Notes: generated by a model not told the origin, from the letters alone. Counted from the stretch's first letter, positions 29,003 to 39,474 are shown. The stretch is DNA of 64,000 nucleotides from Jiella avicenniae (GCF_021390325.1 NZ_JAJUWU010000001.1:1-64000); one strand, 5' to 3'. Made by a program: numbers and translations.

Positions 29003-30022
29003 ATGCCGCGTGTTCTCTACATCGACGACGACGAAGGCCTTCGGCTGCTGACGAGCCGCAGGCTTTCGCGCCGCGGCTTCGAAGTGGAGACGGCCGCCGA
29101 TGCCGACAGTGGTGTCGCCCGGCTTTGCGAAGGCGGCTTCGATCTCGTCGCGATCGATCACTACATGCCCGGCAAGACGGGGCTCGATGCCCTGGCGATG
29201 ATCGGGGCGCTGCCGTCGCCTCCGCCGGTCGTCTACGTCACCGGCTCCGAGGAGACGAGCGTCGCGGTCGCGGCGCTGAAGGCGGGCGCCACGGACTACG
29301 TGGTGAAGACCGTCGGCGAGGACTTCTTCGATCTTCTCGCCTCGAGCTTTCGCCAGTCGCTCGAACGCCAGGCGCTGGTGGCTGCGAAGGACGAGGCGGA
29401 GCAGGCGCTGCGGGCCTCGAACGAACGCCTGGCGGCGATGGTGAAGGAGGCGAACCACCGGGTCGCCAACAGCCTGCAGATCCTGTCGGCCTTCGTCAAC
29501 ATCCAGGCTTCCGCGGTCGGCAGCGAGGAGGCGAAGTCCGCCCTCAGGGACACCCAGCAGCGCATCGCCGCGATCGCCCAGGTGCATCGCCGGCTGTACA
29601 ATTCCGACGACATCGCCACCATCGACATGGCCGAGTATCTGCTGCCGCTCGCTGAGGAACTCCAGGCCACCTGGTCGACCCCGTCTTCGCCCCGCAAGGT
29701 GAGCTTTCTGGCGGAGTCCGTGCGGTTGAAGACGGACCGGGCGATTTCCGTCGGCATCATCGTCACCGAACTCGTCGGCAATGCCTGCAAATACGCCTAT
29801 CGCCCGGACGAGGCCGGCGAGGTGCGCATCCGGCTCCTGCACGAGGCGTCGAACTTCCGGCTGTCCGTCGAGGACGACGGGCCGGGCGTCGACCTCAGCG
29901 CCAAGCCGCAGGGAACCGGCGTCGGAACCCGTCTGATCCGGGCGATGGCCCAGAGTCTCGGCGCCGATCTCGACTACGGGCAGGGGCCCGGTGCGCGGAT
30001 CTGCGTCACCGCGGCTCTCTGA
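29003..30022 (+). CDS. receiver - HisKA_2 histidine kinase hybrid
   Basis: 339 residues, no membrane segment, so cytoplasmic. An N-terminal receiver (IDDDEG, phosphoacceptor D52, K in VVKTVGED) is joined by a helical linker to a HisKA_2 dimerisation domain with H152 in EANHRVANSLQIL, then a HATPase domain (IVTELVGNACKYAY, DDGPGV, GTGVGTRLI). Kinases of this type in alphaproteobacteria often feed the general stress response or light sensing. The receiver suggests that it is itself controlled by another kinase, possibly the one just upstream. Confidence 0.9.
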   Translation: MPRVLYIDDDEGLRLLTSRRLSRRGFEVETAADADSGVARLCEGGFDLVAIDHYMPGKTGLDALAMIGALPSPPPVVYVTGSEETSVAVAALKAGATDYVVKTVGEDFFDLLASSFRQSLERQALVAAKDEAEQALRASNERLAAMVKEANHRVANSLQILSAFVNIQASAVGSEEAKSALRDTQQRIAAIAQVHRRLYNSDDIATIDMAEYLLPLAEELQATWSTPSSPRKVSFLAESVRLKTDRAISVGIIVTELVGNACKYAYRPDEAGEVRIRLLHEASNFRLSVEDDGPGVDLSAKPQGTGVGTRLIRAMAQSLGADLDYGQGPGARICVTAAL

Positions 30023-30094
30023 CGCCGCCGGCCGATCGACCTCGCCGGACGGCAGGTCTCCCGGGCGCGCTACGGCGGGAAGCTGCGCGCGGCG

Positions 30095-31012
30095 TCATTG
30101 CGCGGCATCAGCATCCGGTTCCCCGCCCGACTGCAACTCTTCCAGAAACCAGTCGCGAAACGCCCTGATCTTCGGGACGTTTCGGCGCGCGGTCGGATAG
30201 GTCAGGAAGTAGTACTGTCCGGGCTCGGAGATGGCCGGGAACGGCTGGACGAGCAGGCCCGCCGCGATCTCTTCGCGGTAGAAGGCCGGGGTGAGGATCG
30301 CCACGCCGTAGCCGCCGATCGCCGCTCTCGCTTCGAGGTGCTGGTCGCCCATGCGCGCGTCGGGATGACCGCGCGGTTCGAAGCCGGCAACGCCCATCGC
30401 GTCGAACCACAGCTTCCACCACCGATCGCCCGGATCGATCAGAAGGACGCGCAACAGATCGGCCGGGTCGTCGATCGGCCCCGAGCGCCCGATCAGCTTC
30501 GGACTGTACATCGGCGAAAAATCCACCGGAAACAGCGGATGAACATCGAGGCCGGGCCAGTCTCCCCGGCCGCTGCGAATGGCGACGTCGACGTCGTCGC
30601 GGGAGAAATTCGCGACGTCCCGGGTCGCCTTCGTGCGCACGGCGATGTCGGGATGCTTCATCTGGAACCGGCCGATGCGCGGTGCCAGCCAATGGGCGGC
30701 GAAGGTCGGCAGGACGCTGATCGACAGAACGCCGCCTGCGTCGGCTCGCGCGGCGGAAAATGCGGCGGCGAGCTGATCGAGCGCCTCGCTCGTCGCCGGG
30801 GCCAGCAGCCGCCCCGGAGCCGTCAGTTCGACCGCGCGGGTGCGCCGCAGAAACAGCGGCGCGCCGAGGCGCTCCTCCAGGAGCTTGATCTGGTAGCTCA
30901 CCGCCGCCTGGGTCATGCCGAGCTCGTCCGCCGCCTTCGTGAAGCTGAGATGGCGGGCAGCCGCCTCGAACACCCGGATGGCCGCGAGTGGGGGCAGGTC
31001 GCGATGGCGCAT
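30095..31012 (-). CDS. LysR family regulator, GcvA-like
   Basis: 305 residues. The N-terminal winged helix (LAAIRVFEAAARHLSFTKAA then ELGMTQAAVSYQIKLLEERLG) is the GcvA subgroup form; the rest is the LysR substrate-binding domain (LSISVLPTFAAHWLAPR, RSGRGDWPGLDVHPLF). The ATG at 31010-31012 has AAGGAG 9 nt upstream; an upstream in-frame ATG at 31033 lies before that site and is less likely. A perfect dyad covers the start region (next entry). It is divergent from a DUF1127-type gene, a common rhizobial pairing. Confidence 0.92.
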   Translation of the reverse strand: MRHRDLPPLAAIRVFEAAARHLSFTKAADELGMTQAAVSYQIKLLEERLGAPLFLRRTRAVELTAPGRLLAPATSEALDQLAAAFSAARADAGGVLSISVLPTFAAHWLAPRIGRFQMKHPDIAVRTKATRDVANFSRDDVDVAIRSGRGDWPGLDVHPLFPVDFSPMYSPKLIGRSGPIDDPADLLRVLLIDPGDRWWKLWFDAMGVAGFEPRGHPDARMGDQHLEARAAIGGYGVAILTPAFYREEIAAGLLVQPFPAISEPGQYYFLTYPTARRNVPKIRAFRDWFLEELQSGGEPDADAAQ

Positions 31013-31033
31013 GCATAAGTTCTCCTTATGCAT
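31011..31033. promoter_or_regulatory. 9-bp perfect dyad over the LysR ribosome-binding site
   Basis: ATGCATAAG (31011-31019), 5 nt TTCTC, CTTATGCAT (31025-31033). The dyad spans the LysR start codon and its AAGGAG sequence and lies beside the divergent DUF1127-type gene. It could be an operator for self-control or an RNA hairpin that hides the ribosome-binding site. Confidence 0.55.
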
Positions 31034-31135
31034 GCTGCCCGAAGTTTCGTTGGTCCGCAAGCCGTCGCCGCACCAGAATGGCTCCATCGCAACAGAAAGT
31101 TGGCGCCGCTGCCCGTGGCGCGGATCGGATCCTTC

Positions 31136-31327
31136 ATGACCAGGCTTGCAAGGGCCGGGCGCAGGATGCTGCGCGCCCTCGCCAGACCAATCGCGGCATT
31201 CTCGATGCGCCGTCGAAAGCGGATCGTCATCACCGAAGAGACGGCGCCAGAGAGTCTTCTCCGGGACATCGGCCTCCTCGACGGTCGTGGCCGCCGCGGC
31301 GGCACCGGCAGTCGCGACCGCTTTTGA
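31136..31327 (+). CDS. DUF1127-like small protein
   Basis: 63 residues, basic. The core RRKRIVITEETAPE followed by SLLRDIGLLDGR resembles the C-terminal half of DUF1127 proteins, whose hallmark is LxDIGL. Small DUF1127 proteins in Agrobacterium affect phosphate and carbon metabolism and RNA turnover. It is divergent from a GcvA-like LysR gene, as in other Rhizobiales. The ATG at 31136 is used; the frame opens at 31028, so a longer 99-residue form is possible. The ribosome-binding site is weak. Confidence 0.5.
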   Translation: MTRLARAGRRMLRALARPIAAFSMRRRKRIVITEETAPESLLRDIGLLDGRGRRGGTGSRDRF

Positions 31328-31571
31328 GCGGCCATCCGGCGTGCGACCGATCGGAGCTTGCGGCAACGCCCCGCCTCGTCGGCTCTCGCGATGACGTTGC
31401 CATCACGTCTTCGCCAGCGCGCGCCATACGGGTTTCCGCGCGCTTGAACGGCCGCCGGCCTGCCACCACCTCGCCTCCGAGTCCTGATCCGGGCCCCTCT
31501 GGCGAGAGCTGCCGGCGCTCTTGCGATGTCGGATCTTCATTCGGCATTGCGGCCGGCGGGAGATTTCGTCC

Positions 31572-32558
31572 GTGGACATCGCCTTTCTCGCGGCGCCGTG
31601 GCTCGGCACGCCGCTCTGGATGTGGCTGGGCTTCTTTACCCTCGTCCTCCTGCTTCTCGCTTTCGACCTCGGCGTTCTTCACAAGGAGAACCACGAGATC
31701 GGGGTGGCCGAGAGCCTGAAGCTGTCGGCCCTCTACGTCACCCTCGGCCTCCTCTTCGGCGTCGGCGTCTGGTGGCTGAAGGGCCCGGAGCCCGCCATCG
31801 ACTACGTCACCGGCTTCGTCGTCGAGAAGGCGCTGGCGATGGACAACGTCTTCGTCATCGCGACGATCTTCGCCTTCTTCGCCGTCCCGCGACTCTACCA
31901 GCACCGGGTGCTGTTCTGGGGCATCCTCGGCGTCATCGTCCTTCGGGCGATCATGATCGGCTTCGGCGCGGCGCTGGTGAACCAGTTCTCCTGGGTTCTC
32001 TATGTCTTCGCGGCCTTCCTGATCGTCACCGGCGTCAAGATGCTCGTCGTCGGCGACAAGGAGCGCCCGCTCGGCGAGAACCCGCTGGTGAAGTTCCTGC
32101 GCCGGCATCTCAACGTCACCGACGAGCATCACGGCGAGCGCTTCTTCGTCCAAAAGCCCGACCCGAAGACCGGCAGGATGACCCGCTACGTCACGCCGCT
32201 GTTCATGGCGCTCGTGATGATCGAGATCGCCGACGTGATCTTCGCGGTCGATTCCGTGCCGGCGATCTTCGCCATCACCACCGACCCCTTCATCGTCTAC
32301 ACCTCGAACATCTTCGCCATCCTCGGCCTCAGGGCGCTCTATTTCGCCCTCGCGGCGATGGTCCACCGCTTCCAATATCTGAAGGTGGCTCTCTCCTTCG
32401 TGCTGATCTTCATCGGCGCCAAGGTTTTCGCCGCCGACCTCCTCGGCATCGACAAGATCCCGCCGGCGATCTCCCTCGGCGCGACCTTCGCGATCCTTGG
32501 CGCGGGCGTCGCCTGGAGCCTGTGGAAGACGCGCGGCCGAAAAGCCGAGGCCGGCTGA
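31572..32558 (+). CDS. TerC/Alx family membrane protein
   Basis: 328 residues with about nine membrane helices. TerC signatures are FDLGVLHKENHE, EKALAMDNVFVIA and MIEIADVIFAVDSVPAIFAIT; the acidic residues in these helices are thought to bind metal. Related proteins (Alx, MntP-like) export manganese or load it onto secreted proteins. I use the GTG at 31572, which has GGGAG upstream and gives the usual E. coli Alx length; an ATG at 31521 is in frame. No manganese riboswitch was recognised in the 244 bp upstream. Confidence 0.9.
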   Translation: MDIAFLAAPWLGTPLWMWLGFFTLVLLLLAFDLGVLHKENHEIGVAESLKLSALYVTLGLLFGVGVWWLKGPEPAIDYVTGFVVEKALAMDNVFVIATIFAFFAVPRLYQHRVLFWGILGVIVLRAIMIGFGAALVNQFSWVLYVFAAFLIVTGVKMLVVGDKERPLGENPLVKFLRRHLNVTDEHHGERFFVQKPDPKTGRMTRYVTPLFMALVMIEIADVIFAVDSVPAIFAITTDPFIVYTSNIFAILGLRALYFALAAMVHRFQYLKVALSFVLIFIGAKVFAADLLGIDKIPPAISLGATFAILGAGVAWSLWKTRGRKAEAG

Positions 32559-32636
32559 GAAAGCCCGGGAGAGGTCGCGACGGGCGGTCTCTCCAAAAAG
32601 TAGAAATGACTCGACTCATGTACAACCAAAGGTAAT

Positions 32637-33005
32637 ATGGTTCGCATGACCGATCATCGATCCACCCCCACGCAGACCCACGGCTCCGACCTGCCGTGGC
32701 GGGGCCGACCGGCTCTCGCTTTGGCAGTCTGCCTACTCCTCGGCGCGCCGTGGCCGACCACCGCCTGGGCTGCCGGCGATCCGCCCGGCGCCCAAAGCGG
32801 GGCAGGGCAGATCCCGTCCCCTCTCGGCGAACTCCTCCTCGCCCAACGCCGGACCTGCAAGTCGGTGTCGAGCTGCGAAGAGGCGGTGCGCCTGTGGTGC
32901 GGCGGATATTCCCGCGCCGACGGCGACAATGACGGCATCCCGTGCGAGAACGTCTGCCACTCCAAGCGGGAGGTGGACGCGATTCGGGCGCAAATCGGCT
33001 GTTAG
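32637..33005 (+). CDS. secreted excalibur-domain protein
   Basis: 122 residues. A signal peptide spans about 1-46 (cleavage near AWAA). The C-terminal 50 residues are an excalibur calcium-binding domain: CKSVSSCEEAVRLWC followed by RADGDNDGIPCENVC, with the EF-hand-like DxDxDGIPCE loop intact and paired cysteines. In other bacteria such domains sit on extracellular nucleases or surface proteins; here the domain stands alone. The start may be ATG 32637 or 32646. Confidence 0.8.
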   Translation: MVRMTDHRSTPTQTHGSDLPWRGRPALALAVCLLLGAPWPTTAWAAGDPPGAQSGAGQIPSPLGELLLAQRRTCKSVSSCEEAVRLWCGGYSRADGDNDGIPCENVCHSKREVDAIRAQIGC

Positions 33006-33031
33006 GCGCGCCGGCGGCCGCTTTGTGCCGC

Positions 33032-33778
33032 TCACGCCTCGATCAGCGCGAACGTCCCGAAGGCCGGCACCTTGATGCCGAGACGTCTGAAATCCAGCCC
33101 AGCGACGAGGCCGAGGAAATTGATCTCGAAGCCGCTCTTCCAGCCGGCGGACAGCCCGGCATAACCGAACAGCGACAGATGCAGATCCCGCCCGTCGGGA
33201 TCGAGAAAGGCGAGGCGCCCGCCCGTCGGGTAGTCGCGGCCGACCGAGACCGGCGGCAGTGAGACGTCGATCTCCGGCACCTGCCGCATGACATGGGCGA
33301 CGAAGGAGTTCGAATTCGGGCCGGGAAAGATGTGATAGCCGCCGCGCATGGCGAAGGGATAGCTCTCGATCGCCGCCCGCACTTTCGGGATCAGCGTCGC
33401 GGCCCGCTCGCCCGCTGCCGCGAAGACGACGCGCGGCTCGTTGGAGTACCAGCGGCCGTCGGCAGGATAGCCGTTGTGACGGACGGGCATGCCCCAGCCG
33501 ACCTTGTCCCAGCGCTCGTACTGCGCCCCACCCTCTTCCTTGACGACGATCCAGCTGTGCTCGGACACCGCGCCCTTCAGGCCGCCGGTGCGGGCCGAGA
33601 GGATGTAGACGCGCGCCTCCGGCACCGTGGCCGCCGGCGGCAGCAGCGCGGAGGAGGACCAGTCGGCGGTTCGCCACGAGGTCGCATGGTCGCCGAAATA
33701 CCAGATCGCGGCCGACGCCGCGGCCGGCAGGACGAAGACGACGAGGAAGCCGAGAAGCATCAGTTTCAGTGTCCGCAT
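33032..33778 (-). CDS. DUF3750 family protein
   Basis: 248 residues with one N-terminal membrane helix or uncleaved signal (about 5-27). The DUF3750 pattern is visible: VYILSARTGGLKGAVSEHSWIV type segment, then GWGMPVRHNGYPADGRWY, and FPGPNSNSFVAHVMRQVPE. The conserved H and the GPNSNSF block suggest an enzyme fold, but no function is known. It converges with the excalibur gene 26 bp away. Confidence 0.8.
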   Translation of the reverse strand: MRTLKLMLLGFLVVFVLPAAASAAIWYFGDHATSWRTADWSSSALLPPAATVPEARVYILSARTGGLKGAVSEHSWIVVKEEGGAQYERWDKVGWGMPVRHNGYPADGRWYSNEPRVVFAAAGERAATLIPKVRAAIESYPFAMRGGYHIFPGPNSNSFVAHVMRQVPEIDVSLPPVSVGRDYPTGGRLAFLDPDGRDLHLSLFGYAGLSAGWKSGFEINFLGLVAGLDFRRLGIKVPAFGTFALIEA

Positions 33779-33874
33779 CTTTCCTCGTCAAGACGATCGC
33801 TCGAAGCGCTCGCAGGTCGGCCCGGTCGCGCTAGTTCTGCCGCTTGTCATCAACCCGGCAGGCAGGTCGAAATT

Positions 33875-34882
33875 ATGGAAAACCCCGTCCTCGTGGAAGT
33901 GACCCGCGGCGAACTCGTCGAAAGCATGCATCGCGGCGCCTTCGCGCTGGTCGACGGCGACGGCAGGCTGGTCGCCGGGGCCGGCGATGTCGATCGTCCG
34001 GTCTTTCCCCGTTCGGCGGTGAAGCTCCTGCAGGCGATCCCGCTGGTCGAGACCGGCGCGGCAGCCCGCTTCGGCCTGTCCGAAAAGGACCTCTCGCTCG
34101 CCTGCGCCTCCCATTCCGGGGAGCCGGAGCACGTGCGCCGCGCCGCCGCGATGCTCGACAAGGCGGGGCTCGACGAGACCGCCCTCGAATGCGGCAGCCA
34201 CTGGCCCGGCGAGGCCGAGGTTTCGCGCGACATGGCGCGCCGCGGCGAGACCCCGTGCCAGCTCCACAACAATTGCTCCGGCAAGCATGCCGGCTTCCTG
34301 TTGACGGCGGCCCATCGCGGCGAGGAGATCGCCGGCTATGTCGGGCCGAACCATCCGGTCCAGGTCCGGGCCAAGGCGGTGATCGAGGATCTGATCGGCC
34401 GCAGCCTCAACGTCGACGTCTGCGGCACCGACGGCTGCTCGATCCCCACCTATGCCGCCCCCTTGCGCGACTTCGCCGTCGCCTTCGCCAGGATCGCCTC
34501 GGGAAACGGCCTCGAGCCGCAGCGGGCCGAGGCGGCGCGCTCGCTCGTCGCAGCCTGCATGGCCGAACCGTTCGAAATGTCCGGCACCGGCCGCGCCTGC
34601 CTGAAGCTCATGCAGGCCGCTCCCGGCAAGGTCTTCGCCAAGACCGGGGCCGAGGGCGTCTATTGCGGCCTCCTGCCGGAACTCGGCCTCGGCTTCGCGC
34701 TCAAGATCGACGACGGCGCGCGGCGGGCGAGCGAGGCGCTGGCGGCGGCGCTGATCGCGCGCGCGATGGGCGACGGCGAGCCCGCGCTGGCGGAGACCTT
34801 CGCCGCCATGGCGAACGAGGACCTGACCAACTGGCGCGGCACGCGCACCGGTGCGCTGCGGGCGACACTGCCGAGGAGTTGA
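33875..34882 (+). CDS. L-asparaginase, Rhizobium (ReAV-like) class 3 type
   Basis: 335 residues, PF06089 asparaginase II family, which is unrelated to the E. coli enzymes. It hydrolyses L-asparagine to aspartate and ammonia. The serine-lysine pair is S47 and K50 in PRSAVKLLQ, one position from the S48/K51 of the Rhizobium etli enzyme. Cysteines in HNNCSGKHAGF and DVCGTDGCSIP include the expected zinc ligands. The ATG at 33875 is used; the frame is open upstream into the DUF3750 promoter region. It starts 97 bp from that divergent gene. Confidence 0.92.
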   Translation: MENPVLVEVTRGELVESMHRGAFALVDGDGRLVAGAGDVDRPVFPRSAVKLLQAIPLVETGAAARFGLSEKDLSLACASHSGEPEHVRRAAAMLDKAGLDETALECGSHWPGEAEVSRDMARRGETPCQLHNNCSGKHAGFLLTAAHRGEEIAGYVGPNHPVQVRAKAVIEDLIGRSLNVDVCGTDGCSIPTYAAPLRDFAVAFARIASGNGLEPQRAEAARSLVAACMAEPFEMSGTGRACLKLMQAAPGKVFAKTGAEGVYCGLLPELGLGFALKIDDGARRASEALAAALIARAMGDGEPALAETFAAMANEDLTNWRGTRTGALRATLPRS

Positions 34883-35089
34883 GGCCGTCCCTGCCGCTGC
34901 AGTCCCGCCGGGGCCTGTGCCGGATGGTAGCGTCGCGGCGGCCGGACCCTCGGCCGCAGGCGCCGCGACGGCCGGTCTTTCGAGCCTGCCGGCGGCCGCT
35001 CTTCCAGTCGGCGTGTGGACGTCCGATAGTCAGTCTGTCGGACGGCTACAGTTGCAACGGCTTTTTTCGAGTATGAATGTCGAAGTTGC

Positions 35090-35117
35090 TTGACCTTTTT
35101 CAGAAGGCGCGTAGTCT
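35090..35117 (+). promoter_or_regulatory. sigma70-type promoter
   Basis: TTGACC (35090-35095), 16-nt spacer, TAGTCT (35112-35117). CTTGAC at the -35 matches the rhizobial consensus. Transcription would start near 35124 and run into the short ORF at 35153. Confidence 0.45.
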
Positions 35118-35152
35118 TCGAACTGTCATGATCGTCGACGAGGGAGGTAGCG

Positions 35153-35182
35153 ATGGAGCCACCCCAGCAGGTCGCCGCCTAG
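35153..35182 (+). CDS. possible 9-residue leader peptide
   Basis: ATG followed by eight sense codons (peptide MEPPQQVAA) and TAG. A strong AGGGAGG stands 5 nt upstream and a promoter lies about 60 bp upstream. The proline and glutamine pairs may stall ribosomes. An overlapping ATG at 35128 gives another frame of 22 residues. Too short to prove by sequence. Confidence 0.35.
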   Translation: MEPPQQVAA

Positions 35183-35238
35183 ACGCCAGGGCTTGACGAA
35201 CGGGGCTCTGGCCAGCGGCATCGGACTGTCGGATTTCG

Positions 35239-35325
35239 GGAGGCGGCCTACGAGCCGCCGGAGCCGTGGAACAGGCTCGACCTTCGCCGCCTCCTGATTT
35301 ACCTTGATCTGCCGATCCGCGGCAG
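35239..35325 (+). ncRNA. switchable hairpin set in a candidate leader or small RNA
   Basis: GGCGGC (35242-35247) can pair with GCCGCC at 35254-35259, or, as the longer GGAGGCGGC (35239-35247), with GCCGCCTCC at 35286-35294. GAGCC/GGCTC (35261-35265, 35274-35278) fits in either form. A last hairpin CTGCCG/CGGCAG (35309-35325) follows. Such alternative pairing is typical of attenuators and riboswitches, but the next plus-strand gene is 1.3 kb away, so a small RNA is equally likely. Confidence 0.35.
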
Positions 35326-35563
35326 GTGGATACTTGCAAATACTTTGAGTCGTCCGAAGCGTTTTGCGGGTGGCAATCGCCTTTGGGCTTTGCCGCCATG
35401 TCTTCGTTTGTGCGGGTGGTCGTCTTTCGCGGCGTGCTTCCTGTCTCCTCGTCACGCCGCGTGGCGGCGAGCAAAGGAGGCGTGCAAGGGGAGCGGGTGT
35501 CGTCCCGCCGGGAGCGGCATCCCGCCGATGGTGACCGGGCGTTGCCTTCGAGTTTCCCCGATA

Positions 35564-36391
35564 TCAGCCGGTCTTTTCCGCGGGCTTCTTCGGCTCCGCC
35601 GCCTTCCTGGGCGTTCGCGATCTGCCGCGGCGGGCAGCCGGCTTCTTCGTCGGCTCCTTCGGCGCCTCGCGGATCTCGATGCCGCCGCCTCCGTCCCGCT
35701 CGCGCACCTCGAACTCCTCGGTGGCCCGCACCAGGTCGCTCAGCTTCTTGAAGCCGTAGGTTCGCGGATCGAAGTCCGGCGCCAGGTTGAGGATCTGCTT
35801 GCCGAAGGTTCCGAGATTGGCCCAGCCGTCCTCGGTATCCATCTGGGCGATGACCCGCAGCATCAGCCGCGTCGCCTCCTCCTGGCCGGCAAGCGGCTCG
35901 GCCACCTTGGTGGCGCTCGCCGCATCGGTGCCGCTGCGTTCCGGCAGGAGGTTTTCCGTATAGATGAAGCGGCGGCAGGCCTGACGGAAGCTTTCCGGCG
36001 TCTTCTGCTCGCCGAAGCCGAAGACGTCGACCCCCTGTTCGCGGATGCGGGCGGCGAGGCGCGTGAAGTCGCTGTCGGAGGACACCAGACAGAAGCCGTC
36101 GAAGCGGCCGGAATGGAGAAGGTCCATCGCGTCGATGACGAGGGTGATGTCGGAGGCGTTCTTGCCGATCGTATAGGCGAACTGCTGCTGCGGGACGATC
36201 GCATGGCGTGCGAGGATGTCCACCCAGCCCTTCGAGCGCGGGCTGGAAAAGTCGCCATAGACCCGCCTGACGCTGGCCTCCCCGATCTTGGCGATTTCCT
36301 CGAACAGCCCGTCGGCGATCTTCGCGGACGCATTGTCGGCGTCGATCAGCACCGCGAGGCGGCGGGTCGTGTCACTGCGGATGGCGGCCAT
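35564..36391 (-). CDS. NYN-domain (LabA/DUF88) protein with OST-HTH domain
   Basis: 275 residues. An N-terminal NYN PIN-like nuclease domain shows LAVLIDADNAS, SDITLVIDAMDLLHSG and LVSSDSDFTRLAARIRE, supplying the acidic metal-binding residues. After it, ATRLMLRVIAQMDTEDGWANLGTFGK and later FDPRTYGFKKLSDLV form an OST-HTH/LOTUS domain, thought to bind RNA. The tail is Lys/Arg/Pro-rich. The family is thought to act in RNA turnover. The ATG at 36391 has GAGGAA about 6 nt upstream. Confidence 0.9.
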   Translation of the reverse strand: MAAIRSDTTRRLAVLIDADNASAKIADGLFEEIAKIGEASVRRVYGDFSSPRSKGWVDILARHAIVPQQQFAYTIGKNASDITLVIDAMDLLHSGRFDGFCLVSSDSDFTRLAARIREQGVDVFGFGEQKTPESFRQACRRFIYTENLLPERSGTDAASATKVAEPLAGQEEATRLMLRVIAQMDTEDGWANLGTFGKQILNLAPDFDPRTYGFKKLSDLVRATEEFEVRERDGGGGIEIREAPKEPTKKPAARRGRSRTPRKAAEPKKPAEKTG

Positions 36392-36426
36392 GCATGTTTC
36401 CTCGCTTCTTCCCCCGGCAATCATAG

Positions 36427-38391
<1,965 letters not shown>

Positions 38392-38513
38392 CGGCGCAAG
38401 CCGCGCTCTCCGCCGATCCGCGGCGCCCTCTCCCTGCGCGTCCTCGCAGCCTGAAGGCGGAGGGCGGGCCGGGAGTGGGTCCAATGCCCTGGTCAATGCG
38501 ACGGGCGATCATG

Positions 38514-38555
38514 ACGCCCGCAGGCGTGGTTTCCTTCCGCGCGTGCGGGCGTTTT
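38514..38555 (+). terminator. intrinsic terminator after ilvC
   Basis: ACGCCCGCA (38514-38522) pairs with TGCGGGCGT (38544-38552), then TTT. It lies about 120 bp past the ilvC stop. The 21-nt loop is long but G/C-rich. Confidence 0.5.
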
Positions 38556-38649
38556 GCCGATTCCGCTCGATTTGGCTTGCCGAACTTCACGGAATGGAAA
38601 CCGTGGCTGCGACATTATGGCTCCCGTGAAGGTTCCGGAGGGCCCAAGC

Positions 38650-39102
38650 ATGACCGCGACAGTGCCTGAATTCGACGGGGCAGAGCGCCGAAGCGCGCCG
38701 CGCATGCGCGTCCTCAAGCGCGCGAAGCTGATCTTCAACGGCGGCTTTTCCACCTTCGACTGCATCGTGCGCAACGTCTCGGCGACCGGTGCGCTGCTGA
38801 CCATCGACGACAGCGTCCAACTGCCGAAGGAATTCCGGATCCGCATCGGCGACGAACAGGCGATGCGGCCGGCGGAACTGATCTATCGCCGTTCGCTCTT
38901 CGCCGGCATCCGGTTTCTCGATCTCGGCGAGCACGGGGGCGGCGCGTTCCCCCTGTCGCGCGAACACCCCCACCCGCACGAAGGCAATGACGCCGCCGGC
39001 GGCGAACGGCCGCAAGGCATCCGCCGGCTCGTTCCCGAGCGGCTTCCCGAGGCCGTCACCTGTCGGTTCGCCTGGCACCGCGGCGAACTCCGGCGCGACT
39101 GA
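38650..39102 (+). CDS. PilZ-domain protein
   Basis: 150 residues. The c-di-GMP motif RRSAPR (about 12-17) and the NVSATGALL motif (about 44-52) match PilZ domains, usually RxxxR and [DN]xSxxG. Single PilZ proteins relay c-di-GMP levels to motility or polysaccharide systems. The C-terminal 50 residues are unusual in composition (His, Pro, Arg) and may be disordered. GGAGGG lies 7 nt before the ATG at 38650. Confidence 0.88.
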   Translation: MTATVPEFDGAERRSAPRMRVLKRAKLIFNGGFSTFDCIVRNVSATGALLTIDDSVQLPKEFRIRIGDEQAMRPAELIYRRSLFAGIRFLDLGEHGGGAFPLSREHPHPHEGNDAAGGERPQGIRRLVPERLPEAVTCRFAWHRGELRRD

Positions 39103-39262
39103 TTCCGGCCTTCCGGGCCGAAAGACGACGCGACGGGTTTTGAACGAGAGCGTCGGGCCCCACGAAGGCGAAAAAATCCGCCGATCTTCGCCTCCGGTGA
39201 GTGCCCCTCCGGCCTGGGTCCGGCCAAGACCGCCCCAAATCGCGAAAGGGTGAAAACGAGGG

Positions 39263-39290
39263 TAGACAGGCCGGGAGACGGCCTTTATAC
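39263..39290 (+). promoter_or_regulatory. promoter of tRNA-Lys
   Basis: TAGACA (39263-39268), 16-nt spacer, TTATAC (39285-39290). The start would be near 39297, about 20 bp before the tRNA. Confidence 0.5.
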
Positions 39291-39317
39291 AGCCGCCATC
39301 CGCGAAGGCGGCCCGGC

Positions 39318-39393
<76 letters not shown>

Positions 39394-39430
39394 TTCTTTT
39401 CAACGGCTTAGGCGGCATAGACCCGGAACA

Positions 39431-39474
39431 TGTGAGGAACGTGTGAGGGCTTTGTGAGGTTTGCGAGCCTCACA
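39431..39474. repeat. integrase arm-site-like repeats in attL
   Basis: TGTGAGG at 39431, 39442 and 39453 (exact 11-bp period) and the inverted CCTCACA at 39468-39474. They lie between the tRNA and the integrase group. Arm-type integrase or excisionase sites are the best fit. Confidence 0.55.

Larger units (their letters stand above)
34883..35563. other. 681-bp gap with a candidate small transcript
   Basis: No conventional gene is supported between the asparaginase and NYN genes. The middle carries a promoter, a 9-codon ORF and several hairpins (separate entries at 35090-35325). The right third (35346-35563) looks unstructured; open frames there lack family features. Confidence 0.5.

Noticed and set aside
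29003-30022. PhyR-type stress regulator
   Set aside because: The protein has a receiver but is followed by kinase domains, with no sigma-like domain.
31328-31571. yybP-ykoY manganese riboswitch before TerC
   Set aside because: I looked for the conserved paired-loop motifs and could not find them.
35100-35474. Minus-strand 124-codon frame in the gap before the NYN gene
   Set aside because: Poor composition, no ribosome-binding site, and it runs against the promoter and hairpins seen on the plus strand.
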